NCBI RefSeq assembly: GCF_947495705.1
Contig: NZ_CANLZR010000001.1
Coordinates: 124,001 to 188,000, forward strand
Reading direction: 5' to 3'
Source: an uncultured Phycicoccus sp.
Lineage (GTDB): Bacteria; Actinomycetota; Actinomycetes; Actinomycetales; Dermatophilaceae
Length of the DNA: 64,000 bases
The notes below the pieces were generated by a model, which saw only the letters and a program-made list of their open reading frames with translations, was not told the origin of the DNA and ran no database searches. Positions 34,004 to 43,990 of the stretch are shown piece by piece; positions within the stretch are counted from its first letter, which is position 1, and each line of letters begins with the position of its first letter. Made by a program: the position numbers and the translations under genes.

Positions 34004-34009
34004 ACCGTA
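34004..34009 (-). promoter_or_regulatory. -10 element of hisN
   Basis: TACGGT on the minus strand, 7 bases before GTG 33996. Confidence 0.5.
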
Positions 34010-34187
34010 CCGGCTGCGGCCGAAGATCTTGCGGCCCCGGCGTCGATCCGGTCGCGCTTCGGTCACAATCGGGTCTCGGCGCGCCGAGGAACTTCCCTGG
34101 AGCCGTCGCGTGGGCTTAGGTGGACCGAGCACGCCCACTGTGGCGTCGCGCCGGGTTGCACCCGATCGGGGGCACCTCATGGAGATG

Positions 34188-34207
34188 GCCATCCGACAAC
34201 GGATGGC
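34188..34207 (+). promoter_or_regulatory. Hairpin in the dppA leader
   Basis: GCCATCCG (34188-34195) pairs with CGGATGGC (34200-34207) with a 4-base loop, 28 bases before the ATG of the binding-protein gene. It lies within the 239-base gap from hisN, where I see no gene. It may stabilise the mRNA. Confidence 0.4.
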
Positions 34208-34235
34208 ATGACCACATTCACGTAGGAGGACATCC

Positions 34236-35891
34236 ATGCGAGGAACCACTCGCACGGTCGCCGTCGCGGCCATGTCTGCCGTTGCTCTTCTCGCCGCCGG
34301 GTGCGGCGGGGGCAGCAGCGACGACAACACCACGCCCGCGGAGGGCCAGGCCGGCGGCGAGATCACCGTCTTCGGCTGCAACCCGCAGAACCCGCTCGTT
34401 CCGCAGAACACGGGTGAGACCTGTGGCGGCGACGTGCTCGACCAGGTCTTCTCGAAGCTCGTCCACTACGACGCCGACACGGCCAAGCCGGAGAACGACC
34501 AGGCGGAGTCGATCGAGACCGAGGACAACCAGAACTTCACCATCAAGGTGAAGCAGGGCATCAAGTTCCACGACGGGACCGAGCTCAAGGCGAAGAACTT
34601 CGTCGACGCCTGGAACTACGCCGCGTACGGCCCCAACGGCATGTACAACGGCTACTTCTTCGAGCCCGTCGAGGGCTTCGGCGACCTCCAGTGCACCGGT
34701 GACGGCGACGACCCGTGCGCGGGCGACGGCAAGCCCTCGGCCGAGACGCTCACCGGTCTGGCCGTGGTCGACGACTACACCTTCACCGTGAAGACCACCG
34801 AGAAGGTCTCGAACCTCCCGGTCCGGCTCGGCTACACCGCCTTCGCGGCGCTGCCCGACGCCTTCTTCGCCGACCCCGAGGCCTTCGGCGACAAGCCGAT
34901 CGGCACCGGCCCCTACAAGCTGGACGCCTGGAACAAGGAGCAGTCGATCGTTCTCTCGAAGAACGCCGACTACGCGGGCGACTGGGCCGGCAAGGTCGAC
35001 AAGATCACCTTCAAGATCTACCAGGAGGTCGACCCGGCGTACAACGACGTCCTCGCCAACAACCTGGACATCGTCACCTCGATCCCGGCCAGCGCCCTGA
35101 TCGACGACAAGTACAAGTCGGACCTCCCTGAGCGCAACGCCCAGAAGGAGACCGGCGTCATCCAGACGATCACCTTCGCGCCGACCAAGGTCGACCCGAA
35201 CTACGCCGACCCCAAGGTCCGCGCAGCGATCTCGATGGCGATCGACCGCGAGACGATCAACCAGCAGATCTTCAACAACACCCGCGTCCCCGCGACGGGC
35301 TGGGTCTCCCCGGTGGTCGACGGCTACAAGGCCGACCAGTGTGGCGAGAACTGCGTCTACGACCCCGAGAAGGCCAAGGCCCTGCTCGACGAGGCCGGCG
35401 GCTTCAAGGGTGACAAGATCACGCTGTCCTACAACGCGGACGGCGGCCACAAGGAGTGGACCGAGGCCACCTGCAACAGCATCAAGCAGGCTCTCGGTGT
35501 CGACTGCGTCGCGACCGGTGTCGTCGACTTCGCCACCTTCCGCGCCCAGATCGGCGACGAGAAGATGAAGGGCATGTTCCGTACCGGCTGGCAGATGGAC
35601 TACCCGTCGATCGAGAACTTCCTCGCTCCGCTCCTCAAGACGGGCGCGTCCTCGAACGACGGCAACTACTCGAACCCGGAGTTCGACAAGCTGCTCGACC
35701 AGGCCGCTGCGGCCACCGACGAGGCCGAGGCCAACTCCCTGTACCAGCAGGCTGAGGCTCTCCTCGCGGCGGACATGCCGCAGATCCCCATGTACTACGG
35801 CAAGACCACCATGGGTTGGTCGGACAAGGTCACCGGTGTGAAGATCACCGCCTTCGGGACGGTCGACTACACGCAGGTCTCCCTCAAGTGA
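34236..35891 (+). CDS. Peptide ABC transporter substrate-binding lipoprotein
   Basis: A 551-residue family 5 solute-binding protein. The lipoprotein signal ends LLAAGC near residue 21, so it is lipid-anchored outside the membrane. A Gly/Ser linker and family segments follow (GIKFHDGTELKAKNFVDAWN near 105, GTGPYKLDAWNKEQSIVLSK near 223). It collects oligopeptides or dipeptides for the permease genes downstream. A GTAGGAGGA ribosome site precedes ATG 34236. A stable hairpin separates it from the permeases, which would let it be made in excess. Confidence 0.92.
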   Translation: MRGTTRTVAVAAMSAVALLAAGCGGGSSDDNTTPAEGQAGGEITVFGCNPQNPLVPQNTGETCGGDVLDQVFSKLVHYDADTAKPENDQAESIETEDNQNFTIKVKQGIKFHDGTELKAKNFVDAWNYAAYGPNGMYNGYFFEPVEGFGDLQCTGDGDDPCAGDGKPSAETLTGLAVVDDYTFTVKTTEKVSNLPVRLGYTAFAALPDAFFADPEAFGDKPIGTGPYKLDAWNKEQSIVLSKNADYAGDWAGKVDKITFKIYQEVDPAYNDVLANNLDIVTSIPASALIDDKYKSDLPERNAQKETGVIQTITFAPTKVDPNYADPKVRAAISMAIDRETINQQIFNNTRVPATGWVSPVVDGYKADQCGENCVYDPEKAKALLDEAGGFKGDKITLSYNADGGHKEWTEATCNSIKQALGVDCVATGVVDFATFRAQIGDEKMKGMFRTGWQMDYPSIENFLAPLLKTGASSNDGNYSNPEFDKLLDQAAAATDEAEANSLYQQAEALLAADMPQIPMYYGKTTMGWSDKVTGVKITAFGTVDYTQVSLK

Positions 35892-35927
35892 GGTAGGGGG
35901 ACCGACAGGTTCCCCGCCCACGCACGA

Positions 35928-35966
35928 GCCGTCGGCCTGTCAGCCATCCGCTGGCAGGCCGACGGC
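35928..35966 (+). terminator. Intercistronic hairpin between binding protein and permeases
   Basis: A 17-bp stem (35928-35944 with 35950-35966, one G-U pair) and a 5-base loop, extended outward by five more pairs past a bulge. It lies in the 207-base gap. It is probably a partial terminator or 3' mRNA protector that favours the lipoprotein. A TTTAGG-like element near 36029 could restart transcription. Confidence 0.6.
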
Positions 35967-36098
35967 CGTGCCCGGGCCGTGGAGGACGCATCGGGCGCGC
36001 CCCGGTGCACCGCACGGCCCCGCATGGTTTAGGTTCATCACCGGTACATCCGTCCCCGCCGCCGTAGACGCTGGTGGCCAGAGAACTCAGGAGGTGAC

Positions 36099-37028
36099 GT
36101 GGGCACCTACATCCTCAGACGGGTTCTCCAGATGATCCCGGTCCTGCTCGGCGCGACGTTCCTCATCTTCGCGATGGTCTTCGCCCTCCCGGGCGACCCG
36201 CTGGCCGGCAAGTGCGGCGAGCGCCCGTGCCCCGCGGCCTACGCGGCCGCGTTCGAGGAGAAGTACAACCTCAACGACCCGCTGCCGATCCAGTACGGCA
36301 AGTACATCGGCAACCTCGCCCAGGGCGACTTCGGCGAGACCTACAACGGGATCAAGGTCTCCGAGCAGCTCAAGGAGCGCTACCCGGTCACGGCGAAGCT
36401 CGCGTTGATGGCGATCCTCATCGAGACGATCATCGGCATCATCGCCGGCGTCCTCACCGGGATCAGGAAGGGCGGGTTCCTCGACAACCTGGTCCTCGTC
36501 TCGACGCTCGTCGTCATCTCGATCCCGATCTTCGTCATCGGCGGTCTCGCGCAGTACTTCCTCGGGGTGAAGTGGGGCCTTTTCCCGGTCACCGTCACCT
36601 CCGGTGAGGCCACCGTCTACCAGCTGCTGCTGCCCGCGATCGTCCTCGGCTCGCTCTCGGTGGCCTACGTCGCCCGGCTCACGAGGACCAACCTCGTCGA
36701 GAACCTCCGGTCCGACTACGTGCGCACCGCGATCGCGAAGGGCCTGACCAAGCGCCGCGCGATCGGCCTGCACGCCCTGCGCAACTCGCTCATCCCCGTC
36801 ATCACCTTCATCGGTTTCGACTTCGGTGCTCTGCTCGGTGGCGCGATCGTCACCGAGAGCATCTTCAACATCCCGGGCGTGGGCGGCTACATCTTCCGCT
36901 CCATCCGCTCGCGTGACGGTGCGTCGGTCGTCGGCGCGGTGACGGTGCTCGTGCTCGTCTACCTCGTCGTCAACCTCATCGTCGACCTTCTCTACGGCCT
37001 GCTCGACCCGAGGATCAGCCATGACTGA
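36099..37028 (+). CDS. Peptide ABC transporter permease (DppB-like)
   Basis: A 309-residue inner-membrane permease with six helices: the first at MIPVLLGATFLIFAMVFALP near residue 9, the last at VLVLVYLVVNLIVDLLYGLL. The EAA loop reads YVRTAIAKGLTKRRAIGLHA near residues 208-227. GTG 36099 has AGGAGGTG. Overlaps the next permease gene by 8 bases. Confidence 0.92.
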   Translation: MGTYILRRVLQMIPVLLGATFLIFAMVFALPGDPLAGKCGERPCPAAYAAAFEEKYNLNDPLPIQYGKYIGNLAQGDFGETYNGIKVSEQLKERYPVTAKLALMAILIETIIGIIAGVLTGIRKGGFLDNLVLVSTLVVISIPIFVIGGLAQYFLGVKWGLFPVTVTSGEATVYQLLLPAIVLGSLSVAYVARLTRTNLVENLRSDYVRTAIAKGLTKRRAIGLHALRNSLIPVITFIGFDFGALLGGAIVTESIFNIPGVGGYIFRSIRSRDGASVVGAVTVLVLVYLVVNLIVDLLYGLLDPRISHD

Positions 37029-37953
37029 GGCAACCGTCGCGGAGACCACCGCGCCCTCCGACCCGCACGACACCAGCGACGAGGGTGAGGTCCGTTCACT
37101 CGCCTCCGACGCGTGGCGTGCCATGCGCCACAACCCGCTGTTCTGGGTGTCGGCGGCGATGATCCTCGTGTTCGTCCTCATGGCGGCGTTCCCGAGCCTG
37201 TTCACCCGCACCGACCCCAACTTCGCCGTCCTGGCCGAGTCGCGCTCCAAGCCCGGTGAGGGCACGTGGTTCGGCCGCGACCTGCAGGGCTACGACATCT
37301 ACGCGCGCTGCATCTACGGGGCTCGCGCGTCCATCCTCGTCGGTCTCTTCACGACCACCGGCACGGTGCTGGTCGGCGGCACGATCGGGATCATCGCCGG
37401 CTACATGGGCGGCTGGGTCGACTCGCTGCTCTCGCGGATCGGGGACGTCTTCTTCGCGATCCCGCTGCTGCTCGGCGCGATCATCTTCCTCGTCTCGCTG
37501 CCGGAGTTCTTCAACAACAACTACCTGCTCGTCGTGCTCAAGGTCGTGGTGGCGCTCGTCGTCCTCGGCTGGCCCAGCCTGGCCCGGCTCATGCGGAGCA
37601 GCGTCATCCAGGTGAAGCCGAACGACTACGTGCAGGCCGCCCGCGCGCTGGGCGCGAGCCCGCTGCGCGTCATCGGCTCGCACATCCTCCCGAACGCGCT
37701 CGCCCCGATGATCGTCGTCGCGACGATCAACCTCGGTGCCTACATCGCGGCCGAGGCGACCCTGTCCTTCCTCGGGATCGGCCTCCAGGCTCCGGCGATC
37801 TCCTGGGGCATCGACATCAGCTCGGCGATCGTCGGCCTGCGGACCACGCCGCACATGCTGTTCTTCCCGAGCCTGTTCCTGTCCCTGGCCGTCCTGGCGT
37901 TCATCATGCTCGGTGATGCCGTGCGTGACGCCCTCGACCCGAAGAACCGGTGA
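37021..37953 (+). CDS. Peptide ABC transporter permease (DppC-like)
   Basis: A 310-residue permease partner with an acidic N-terminal tail, a first helix near residues 40-60 and the EAA motif YVQAARALGASPLRVIGSHI near 203-222. It ends [17 protein letters not shown], a typical DppC/OppC tail. Overlaps both neighbours. Confidence 0.92.
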   Translation: MTEATVAETTAPSDPHDTSDEGEVRSLASDAWRAMRHNPLFWVSAAMILVFVLMAAFPSLFTRTDPNFAVLAESRSKPGEGTWFGRDLQGYDIYARCIYGARASILVGLFTTTGTVLVGGTIGIIAGYMGGWVDSLLSRIGDVFFAIPLLLGAIIFLVSLPEFFNNNYLLVVLKVVVALVVLGWPSLARLMRSSVIQVKPNDYVQAARALGASPLRVIGSHILPNALAPMIVVATINLGAYIAAEATLSFLGIGLQAPAISWGIDISSAIVGLRTTPHMLFFPSLFLSLAVLAFIMLGDAVRDALDPKNR

Positions 37954-38996
37954 CGACCATGACGACGCAGAGCACGAAGACCAGGTCCCAGGGGGAGTTC
38001 ACGTACACCCCCGAGGACGGCAGGCTGCTGGAGGTGGAGGACCTCTACGTCGAGTTCCACACCGCCGACGGGGTCGCTACGGCCATCAACGGCGTCTCGT
38101 TCGAGCTCAACCAGGGCGAGTCGCTCGCGATCCTCGGGGAGTCCGGGTCGGGCAAGTCCGTGACGGCCCAGGCCATCATGGGCATCCTCGACATGCCGCC
38201 GGCGGTCATCCCGCAGGGCCACATCCGGTACTGCGGCCAGGACCTGCTGACCATGGACCCCGAGCAGCGTCGCAAGACGCGTGGCCCGGAGGTCTCGATG
38301 ATCTTCCAGGACGCGCTCTCGGCGCTGAACCCGGTCTTCCCGGTCGGCTGGCAGATCGCCGAGATGTTCCGCACCCACCGGGGCATGAACAAGTCCGACG
38401 CGCTGGAGCAGGCCGTCCGGCTCATGGAACGGGTGCAGATCCCCGGCGCCCGGGACCGGGTCAAGGCCTATCCGCACCAGTTCTCCGGCGGCATGCGCCA
38501 GCGCATCATGATCGCGGTCGCGATCGCCCTCGACCCCGCGGTGCTCATCGCGGACGAGCCGACGACCGCCCTGGACGTCACCGTCCAGGCCCAGATCATG
38601 GCGCTGCTCGAGGAGCTGCAGGAGGAGCGCCAGATGGGGCTCATCCTCATCACCCACGACCTGGGTGTCGTCGCCGACGTCGCGGACCGCATCGCGGTCA
38701 TGTACGCGGGCCGGCTCGTCGAGAAGGCGGAGGTCACCGACCTCTACGCGAACCCGGCGCACCCGTACACCCGCGGCCTGCTGGAGTCGATCCCGCGCCT
38801 GGACCAGAAGGGCCAGACGCTCGCGGCCATCGGTGGGCTGCCGCCCAACCTCATGCGGATCCCGCCGGGCTGTCCGTTCAACCCCCGCTGCCGGATGGCG
38901 CAGGACGTCTGCCGGACGGACCTGCCACCGCTGCGCGAGGTCGCCCCCGGCCGGCTGTCCGCCTGCCACTTCGCCGAGGAGGTCATCGATGCCTGA
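37950..38996 (+). CDS. Peptide ABC transporter ATP-binding protein (DppD-like)
   Basis: A 348-residue ATPase: Walker A GESGSGKS near residue 63, signature [10 protein letters not shown] near 180, Walker [13 protein letters not shown] and the switch His in LITHDLG. The C-terminal oligopeptide-type tail holds CPFNPRC and a later C in LSACHFAE, a Cys set typical of Opp/Dpp ATPases. GTG 37950 overlaps the previous stop; ATG 37959 is an alternative. Confidence 0.92.
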   Translation: MTTMTTQSTKTRSQGEFTYTPEDGRLLEVEDLYVEFHTADGVATAINGVSFELNQGESLAILGESGSGKSVTAQAIMGILDMPPAVIPQGHIRYCGQDLLTMDPEQRRKTRGPEVSMIFQDALSALNPVFPVGWQIAEMFRTHRGMNKSDALEQAVRLMERVQIPGARDRVKAYPHQFSGGMRQRIMIAVAIALDPAVLIADEPTTALDVTVQAQIMALLEELQEERQMGLILITHDLGVVADVADRIAVMYAGRLVEKAEVTDLYANPAHPYTRGLLESIPRLDQKGQTLAAIGGLPPNLMRIPPGCPFNPRCRMAQDVCRTDLPPLREVAPGRLSACHFAEEVIDA

Positions 38997-40185
38997 GGTC
39001 GTCCTCAGCGCGCAGAACCTGGTCAAGCACTACCCGATCAAGAAGGGTGTGCTGCGCCGCACCGTCGGGCACGTCAAGGCCGTCGACGGGGTGACCTTCG
39101 ACCTGCACAAGGGCGAGACCCTCGGCATCGTCGGGGAGTCGGGGTGTGGCAAGTCCACCCTCGGCCGCCTCCTCATGCGTCTCGAGGAGCCCACGTCGGG
39201 CTCCGTGGCGTTCGAGGGCCAGGACTTCTCGGGGGCCTCGGCCCGCGACACCCGCCGGCTGCGCCGCAACATCCAGATCGTCTTCCAGGACCCCTACACC
39301 TCGCTCAACCCGCGGATGACCGTCGGCGACATCGTCGGGGAGCCCTTCGAGATCCACTCCGACGTCGTGCCCAAGGGCGGGCGGCGGCAGCGGGTCCAGG
39401 AGCTGCTCGACCTCGTCGGGCTCAACCCCGAGCACATCAACCGCTACCCCCACCAGTTCTCCGGTGGCCAGCGGCAGCGCATCGGCATCGCTCGCGGCAT
39501 CGCGCTCAACCCGAAGGTGCTCATCTGCGACGAGCCGGTGTCGGCTCTGGACGTGTCGGTGCAGGCGCAGGTCATCAACCTCATGGAGAAGCTCCAGGAC
39601 GAGCTGGGGCTGGCGTACGTCTTCATCGCCCACGACCTGTCGGTCGTCCGGCACATCTCCGACCGGGTCGGGGTCATGTACCTCGGCCGGCTCGCCGAGA
39701 TCGGCGAGGAGGACGAGATCTACTCCCGGCCGACGCACCCGTACACGCAGGCCCTGCTGTCCGCGGTGCCGGTGCCCGACCCGACGCTGCGCGGCAAGCG
39801 GGAGCAGATCGTCCTCGAGGGCGACGTGCCGTCCCCGGCGAACCCGCCGTCCGGATGCCGCTTCCACACCCGGTGCTGGAAGGCGCAGGACGTCTGTACC
39901 ACCGACGAGCCCGACCTCCAGCCGCGGCCCGACGGTGCGGGCGAGCACCAGTCGGCCTGCCACTTCGCCGAGCCCCGCGCCATCGTCGAGACCAAGGACG
40001 TCAGCAACCTCCAGCACGACGCCCGGTTCGCCACGACGAAGGTCGAGGAGCTCTCGGAGGCCGGGGACACGCCGGTGCCCGACGACCGCTCGACGCCGGC
40101 GCGCGCCGAGGCGATGGACCCCACCGCCGAGCAGCCGCAGGACACCACCCGCGTCGTCGAGGACCCGACCGACCGACCGCGCTGA
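38989..40185 (+). CDS. Peptide ABC transporter ATP-binding protein (DppF-like)
   Basis: A 398-residue second ATPase: Walker A GESGCGKST, signature FSGGQRQRIG, Walker B VLICDEPVSALD and His in FIAHDLS. The Cys tail (CRFHTRCWKAQDVC, then SACHFAEP) is present. The last 60 residues are an extra acidic Pro/Thr-rich tail not needed for the fold. ATG 38989 overlaps the DppD gene by 8 bases. End of the five-gene transporter operon. Confidence 0.92.
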   Translation: MPEVVLSAQNLVKHYPIKKGVLRRTVGHVKAVDGVTFDLHKGETLGIVGESGCGKSTLGRLLMRLEEPTSGSVAFEGQDFSGASARDTRRLRRNIQIVFQDPYTSLNPRMTVGDIVGEPFEIHSDVVPKGGRRQRVQELLDLVGLNPEHINRYPHQFSGGQRQRIGIARGIALNPKVLICDEPVSALDVSVQAQVINLMEKLQDELGLAYVFIAHDLSVVRHISDRVGVMYLGRLAEIGEEDEIYSRPTHPYTQALLSAVPVPDPTLRGKREQIVLEGDVPSPANPPSGCRFHTRCWKAQDVCTTDEPDLQPRPDGAGEHQSACHFAEPRAIVETKDVSNLQHDARFATTKVEELSEAGDTPVPDDRSTPARAEAMDPTAEQPQDTTRVVEDPTDRPR

Positions 40186-40202
40186 CGCGGCGACCGTGCC
40201 GC

Positions 40203-40240
40203 ACGGCCGCCGGTGGGGCTCAGTCCTCGCCGGCGGCCGT
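40203..40240. terminator. Hairpin between the transporter operon and rsgA
   Basis: ACGGCCGCCGG (40203-40213) pairs with 40230-40240. It lies where the convergent transcripts meet, and the rsgA stop codon falls in the 16-base loop. Could stop transcription in both directions. Confidence 0.5.
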
Positions 40241-41245
40241 TCGCGTGCGCAGGAGCCGGCGGAGCGAGTCGAGACGGGAGCGGCCGGCCGGGCCCGCGGA
40301 GCCGCTCTCTACCCACGCGTCGAGGGCGCACTCCTCCTCGTCGTGGGTGCACCCTCGGGGGCAGCCGGCGGTGCCCGGCTCGAGGTCCGGGAAGTGCTGG
40401 ATGATGCGCGCCGGGTCGACGTGGGCCAGCCCGAACGAGCGGATTCCGGGGGTGTCGATGACCCAGCCGTCGTCGTCGGGCAGGGCCAGCGCCACGGCCG
40501 AGGTCGAGGTGTGCCGACCCCGCCCGGTGACGACGTTGACCACGCCCGTCGTGCGCGCGGCGTCCGGGACGAGGGCGTTGACGAGGGTCGACTTGCCGAC
40601 CCCGGAGTGTCCGACGAGGACGCTCACCCGGCCGGCGAGGACCTCGCGCAGCTCGTCGAGGCCGGTGGTGCCGTCGGGGCCGCGGGAGGTGACGACGTGC
40701 CGCACCGACAGCGGCGCGTACTGATCGAGGAACGGGGTCGGGTCGGTGAGGTCGGCCTTGGTGAGCACGAGGACCGGCTCCATCCCGGCGTCGTACGCGG
40801 CGACGAGGCACCGGTCGATGAGCCGGGGGCGGGGCTCGGGGTTGGCGAGCGCGCTGACCACGACGAGCTGGTCGGCGTTGGCGACGATGACCCGCTCGAC
40901 CGGGTCGGTGTCGTCGGCGGTCCGGCGCAGCAGCGTCGCCCGCGGTGAGATGCGCACGATCCGGGCGAGGCTGCCGTCGGCGCCGGAGGTGTCGCCGACG
41001 AGGTGCGCCTCGTCACCGACGACGATGCCCTTGCGGCCGAGCTCGCGGGCGCGCATCGCGAGCACGACGTGCGCGTCGGGGCCCTGGCCGACCAGGGTCG
41101 TGTAGCGGCCCCGGTCGACGGCCAGGACGCGGCCGGGGACGGCGTCGGCGTGGGCAGGGCGCTCCTTGGTGCGCGGCCGGGAGCCGCGGCGGTTTGGCCG
41201 GATCCGGACGTCGGACTCGTCGTAGTCCCGCGAGGACCTCGCCAT
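40220..41245 (-). CDS. rsgA: Ribosome small-subunit GTPase RsgA
   Basis: A 341-residue circularly permuted GTPase that helps late 30S assembly. An OB-fold precedes the GTPase. NADQLVVVSALANPEPR (about 123-139) and TKADL come before the P-loop GHSGVGKS near 219. The zinc region GCPRGCTHDEEEC near 295-307 is intact. ATG 41245 shares its A with the aroA stop (TGATG). The aroA-rsgA order matches mycobacteria. Confidence 0.93.
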   Translation of the reverse strand: MARSSRDYDESDVRIRPNRRGSRPRTKERPAHADAVPGRVLAVDRGRYTTLVGQGPDAHVVLAMRARELGRKGIVVGDEAHLVGDTSGADGSLARIVRISPRATLLRRTADDTDPVERVIVANADQLVVVSALANPEPRPRLIDRCLVAAYDAGMEPVLVLTKADLTDPTPFLDQYAPLSVRHVVTSRGPDGTTGLDELREVLAGRVSVLVGHSGVGKSTLVNALVPDAARTTGVVNVVTGRGRHTSTSAVALALPDDDGWVIDTPGIRSFGLAHVDPARIIQHFPDLEPGTAGCPRGCTHDEEECALDAWVESGSAGPAGRSRLDSLRRLLRTRTAAGED

Positions 41246-42537
41246 CAGGCGTCCGCTGCGACCCGCTCGTGGAGCATGCGGTCCCACAGCGTCGTGAACT
41301 CGGGCATCGTCTTGGCGACCGTGCCGACGTCCTGGACCAGGACCCCGGGGACGGCGAGCCCGAGGACCGCGCCCGCCATGACCATGCGGTGGTCGGCGTA
41401 GGTGTGCCAGACCCCGCCGTGCAGCGGCCGCGGGGTGATGCGCAGGCCGTCCGCGGTCTCGTCGACGCCGCAGCCGAGGCCGGCCAGCTCGGCGTGGAGG
41501 GCGGCGAGCCGGTCGGTCTCGTGGCCGCGGATGTGCGCGACGCCGCGGATGACGCTCGGCCCGTCGGCCAGGGCCGCGAGGGCGGCGACGACGGGGGTCA
41601 GCTCGCTGGAGTCGTGGAGGTCGACGTCGATCCCGCCGATGCCGTCGCCGCCGGTGACGGTGAGGCCGGAGCGGTCGAGGACGACCTCGGCCCCCATCAT
41701 GTCGACGACCTCGCGGATGAAGTCGCCGCCCTGGGTCGTGTACTGCGGCCACCCCGGGACGTGCACGCGGCCCCCGGTGACCAGCGCCGCGGCGAGGAAC
41801 TGGGCGGCGTTGGACAGGTCCGGCTCGACCTGGACGTCGAGCGCGTTGACCTCGCTCGGTTCGACCCGCCAGGTGTGCGGGTCGGCGTCGTCGACGACGA
41901 CCCCGGCGTCGCGCAGCGTCTCGACGGTCATCTCGATGTGCGGCAGGCTCGGCAGGGCCCGGCCCTCGTGGCGGACGGTGATCCCCTCGTCGAAGCGGGC
42001 TGCCGACAGGAGGAGCCCGGAGACGAACTGCGAGGACGCCGAGGCGTCGATGGTGACCGCCCCGCCTCGCACCGAGCCGGTGCCGTGCACGGTGAACGGC
42101 AGCCCGCCGCGGCCGTCGTCCTCGACCCGGACCCCGATGGTGCGCAGGGCGTGCAGCACCGGCGCCATCGGGCGGTGCCGGGCGGCGTCGTCGCCGTCGA
42201 AGGAGACCGGCCCGTGGGCGAGGCCCGCAACGGGGGGGACGAAGCGCATGACGTTGCCCGCGAGGCCGCAGTCGACCGACCCGCCGCCGCGGATGGGCGC
42301 CGGCGTCACGAGCCAGTCGCCGTCGTCGACGTCCTGCACGTGGGCGCCGAGCGTCCGCAGCGCCTGGGCCATGAGGTGGGTGTCCCGAGAGCGGAGCGGG
42401 GCCCGCAGGCGGGACGACTCCGAGGCCAGTGCGGCGAGCACGAGGTACCGGTTGGTCAGGGACTTGCTGCCGGGCAGGAGGACGCGGGCATCGACCGGGT
42501 CCGTGACGGCGGGTGCCTCCCAGTCAGCCGAAGGCAT
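41245..42537 (-). CDS. aroA: 3-phosphoshikimate 1-carboxyvinyltransferase (EPSP synthase)
   Basis: A 430-residue shikimate enzyme joining PEP to shikimate 3-phosphate. Motifs: [13 protein letters not shown] near residue 20, [18 protein letters not shown] near 92, [13 protein letters not shown] near 166, and [20 protein letters not shown] near 303. Length is normal. ATG 42537 lies inside the end of the doxX gene (14-base overlap), so the three minus-strand genes form one operon. Confidence 0.93.
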   Translation of the reverse strand: MPSADWEAPAVTDPVDARVLLPGSKSLTNRYLVLAALASESSRLRAPLRSRDTHLMAQALRTLGAHVQDVDDGDWLVTPAPIRGGGSVDCGLAGNVMRFVPPVAGLAHGPVSFDGDDAARHRPMAPVLHALRTIGVRVEDDGRGGLPFTVHGTGSVRGGAVTIDASASSQFVSGLLLSAARFDEGITVRHEGRALPSLPHIEMTVETLRDAGVVVDDADPHTWRVEPSEVNALDVQVEPDLSNAAQFLAAALVTGGRVHVPGWPQYTTQGGDFIREVVDMMGAEVVLDRSGLTVTGGDGIGGIDVDLHDSSELTPVVAALAALADGPSVIRGVAHIRGHETDRLAALHAELAGLGCGVDETADGLRITPRPLHGGVWHTYADHRMVMAGAVLGLAVPGVLVQDVGTVAKTMPEFTTLWDRMLHERVAADA

Positions 42538-43066
42538 GCTGCGCCTGGGCGGCCTTGAGCCGCGCCTCGGTGGTGGCGGTCTTCGCGAGGTGCCGCGCCT
42601 CGCGGCGGGTCTGGCGCGCCGCCCGCTGCACGCTCTCGCCGGCGAGGTGCGCCCGGTACGCGAGACCGGGCCGGCCCTCGGTGTCGACGGCCGCGAGGAG
42701 GAGCCCACCGAGCAGCCCGAGGTTCTTCAGGAGCTGGGTACGCTGCTCGGCGCGCACCTGCGGGTCGTCCTCGGCCCAGAACCGGTGCTCGGCGACGGTG
42801 GTGGGGACGAGCGTGGCGGCGAGCACCGCGGCCGAGGTACGCGGGAACCTGCCGAGCGCGAGCATCGTGCCGGCCCCGACCATGACGACGCCGTTGGCGC
42901 GCACGAGGAGCTCGGTGTCCTGGGGGAGCCGGAGGAGCGGAGCGAGCTTCTCGACGACGGGCCGGGCCGCGTCGGCGCGGACCGACGGGTGCTTGAGCCG
43001 GTCGACACCGCCGACGACGAACATCGACGCGAGCAAGGGTCGGGCCACGCGGCGCACGACGGACAT
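42524..43066 (-). CDS. DoxX family membrane protein
   Basis: A 180-residue protein with about four transmembrane helices, the first at [17 protein letters not shown] near residue 11 and the last at [14 protein letters not shown] near 114. A basic helical tail ([20 protein letters not shown]) follows. DoxX proteins are linked to thiol and redox membrane complexes in actinobacteria. Being near sigR makes a redox role attractive but unproved. GGAGG precedes ATG 43066. Confidence 0.85.
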   Translation of the reverse strand: MSVVRRVARPLLASMFVVGGVDRLKHPSVRADAARPVVEKLAPLLRLPQDTELLVRANGVVMVGAGTMLALGRFPRTSAAVLAATLVPTTVAEHRFWAEDDPQVRAEQRTQLLKNLGLLGGLLLAAVDTEGRPGLAYRAHLAGESVQRAARQTRREARHLAKTATTEARLKAAQAQHAFG

Positions 43067-43137
43067 CCGCTACCTCCGGGTCGGTTCTCCTGGTCGGGAC
43101 TTCCTTCCCTACCGTAGTTGCTCCGGGTGTCGCTGCG

Positions 43138-43143
43138 TAGCCT
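43138..43143 (+). promoter_or_regulatory. -10 element of the SRAP gene
   Basis: TAGCCT, 7 bases before ATG 43151. Leaderless-type spacing. Confidence 0.5.
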
Positions 43144-43150
43144 GAGCACC

Positions 43151-43990
43151 ATGTGTGGGCGCTACGCCGCGACGGCCAACCCGGACGAGCTGGTCCTGGA
43201 GTTCGAGGTCGACCAGGACCGCACCGCCGAGCCGTCCCGCAGTGTGCTCGTCAACCCCCAGCAGCCCGCGCCGGGACGGCCGGACCACAACATGGCCCCG
43301 ACGAAGCAGGCGCCCGTCGTGCTGACCCGGGCCCGCCGCGACGACACCTCCGTCGACCCCACCCGGCAGCTGCGGCTGCTCACCTGGGGTCTCGTGCCGA
43401 GCTGGGCGAAGGACACCCGGGTCGGGGCGCGGATGATCAACGCCCGGGTCGAGTCGGTGGCCGACAAGCCGGCCTTCGCGCGCGCCCTCGCCGCCCGGCG
43501 CTGCCTCGTGCCGGCGCGCGGGTGGTACGAGTGGCAGGCGTCGCCCACGGCCGTCGACGCCAAGGGCAAGCCCCGCAAGCAGCCGTTCTTCACGACCCGC
43601 GCCGACGGGGCCAGCGTCGCGATGGCGGGGCTCTACGAGTTCTGGCGCGACCCGGCCGTCCCCGACCGCGACGACCCCGACGCGTGGCTCACGTCGTTCA
43701 CGATCGTCACCGGGCCGGCCGAGCCCGGCCTCGACCGCATCCACGACCGGCAGCCGATGGTGCTCGAGCCGGGGGAGTGGGCGCAGTGGTTGGACCCCGC
43801 CACCGGGGCCGCCGACGCCGTCGCGCTGCTGGCCCCGCACGAGCCCGGCCGGTTCACGGCCTATCCCGTGTCCCGGGCGGTCAGCAGCAGCCGGTCCAAC
43901 GGCCCGCAGCTCCTCGAGCCGCTCCCGCCGGAGGAGCTGGTGGGGGTGGTCGACCCGATGACGGGCGAGGTGCTCGGGGGCCCCGGGTGA
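43151..43990 (+). CDS. SRAP domain protein (HMCES/YedK abasic-site shield)
   Basis: A 279-residue SRAP protein. It starts MCGRYA, so the catalytic Cys2 is exposed after Met removal. The other conserved parts are MINARVES near 97, LVPARGWYEW near 117 and RIHDRQPMVL near 197. It forms a covalent link with abasic sites in single-stranded DNA to protect them. A leaderless promoter fits the required short N-terminus. Stop overlaps the next gene (GTGA). Confidence 0.92.
   Translation: MCGRYAATANPDELVLEFEVDQDRTAEPSRSVLVNPQQPAPGRPDHNMAPTKQAPVVLTRARRDDTSVDPTRQLRLLTWGLVPSWAKDTRVGARMINARVESVADKPAFARALAARRCLVPARGWYEWQASPTAVDAKGKPRKQPFFTTRADGASVAMAGLYEFWRDPAVPDRDDPDAWLTSFTIVTGPAEPGLDRIHDRQPMVLEPGEWAQWLDPATGAADAVALLAPHEPGRFTAYPVSRAVSSSRSNGPQLLEPLPPEELVGVVDPMTGEVLGGPG

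Noticed and set aside
43098-43112. GGAAG upstream of the DoxX gene (minus strand) as a SigR promoter
   Set aside because: At N18 from both possible GGAAG copies the sequence is ACC, not GTT.
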